Origin: Eubacterium sp.
Lineage (GTDB): Bacteria > Bacillota > Clostridia > Lachnospirales > Lachnospiraceae
DNA: 13,941 bases
Reading direction: 5' to 3'
NCBI GenBank assembly: GCA_021442545.1
Contig: JABUSX010000053.1
Span: forward strand, 1 to 13,941
A program made the translations under genes and the position numbers. Under the pieces are notes generated by a model, which did not search any database, was not told where the DNA came from, and saw only the letters and a program-made list of their open reading frames with translations. The first letter of the stretch is position 1; each line of letters starts with the position of its first letter. Positions 13,935-13,941 of this stretch are shown piece after piece.

Positions 13935-13941
13935 ATTCACA

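Noticed and set aside
1..13941. tRNA, rRNA, IS element, prophage, toxin-antitoxin or defence cassette
   Set aside because: I looked on both strands and saw no tRNA cloverleaf, transposase, integrase, terminal inverted repeats or defence-type domains.

Overview
The window looks like a housekeeping stretch of a low-to-medium GC Clostridia chromosome, probably Lachnospiraceae or a close relative. That rests on gene order (Asp23-like, nusB, xseA, xseB, ispA), Gram-positive genes (LCP, Asp23), AGGAGG ribosome binding sites, T-box and FMN leaders, a TsaB-RimI fusion and sigma-A promoters. The taxon is an inference. All convincing complete genes lie on the minus strand; the one clear plus-strand unit is an FMN riboswitch at the right edge.

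Left block (1-3400, minus): one operon, read right to left: an Asp23/Gls24 protein, nusB, xseA, xseB and ispA. It starts from a strong extended -10 promoter and its genes are tightly packed (ATGA and GTGA overlaps, one 1-bp gap). ispA runs off the left edge and loses family similarity in its last ~55 bases, exactly where the second Asp-rich motif should be.

Middle block (3458-7802, minus): an uncharacterised 376-residue protein with a PcrA/UvrD-like Tudor-type C-terminal segment has its own consensus promoter. It is followed by an LCP cell-wall ligase and by prfC (release factor 3). Upstream of the 376-residue gene lie ~370 bp without a supported gene, holding a terminator, short direct repeats and that promoter.

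Regulated metabolic and transport units (7803-11430, minus): a TrpB2-type tryptophan synthase beta chain stands alone behind a complete T-box leader. The specifier reads UGG, and the T-box can pair with a tRNA carrying G73, as tRNA-Trp does, so the unit should respond to tryptophan starvation. A DHA2-type 14-TM MFS exporter has a promoter with TTGCAA palindromes that look like a repressor operator. A perfect bidirectional terminator separates it from the next operon.

Right block (11463-13941): tsaE, a tsaB-rimI fusion and a small three-TM protein form a minus-strand operon for t6A37 tRNA modification and S18 acetylation. Its promoter region abuts an imperfect 37/39-bp tandem repeat. On the plus strand, a promoter, FMN aptamer and terminator lead toward a gene that probably begins just past the edge, likely for riboflavin uptake or synthesis.

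I found no phage, IS, CRISPR, toxin-antitoxin or defence module, and nothing that I would call a new multi-gene system. The best leads are the ispA end, the 376-residue protein, the MFS operator, the tandem repeat beside tsaE and the extra hairpin in the trpB2 leader.
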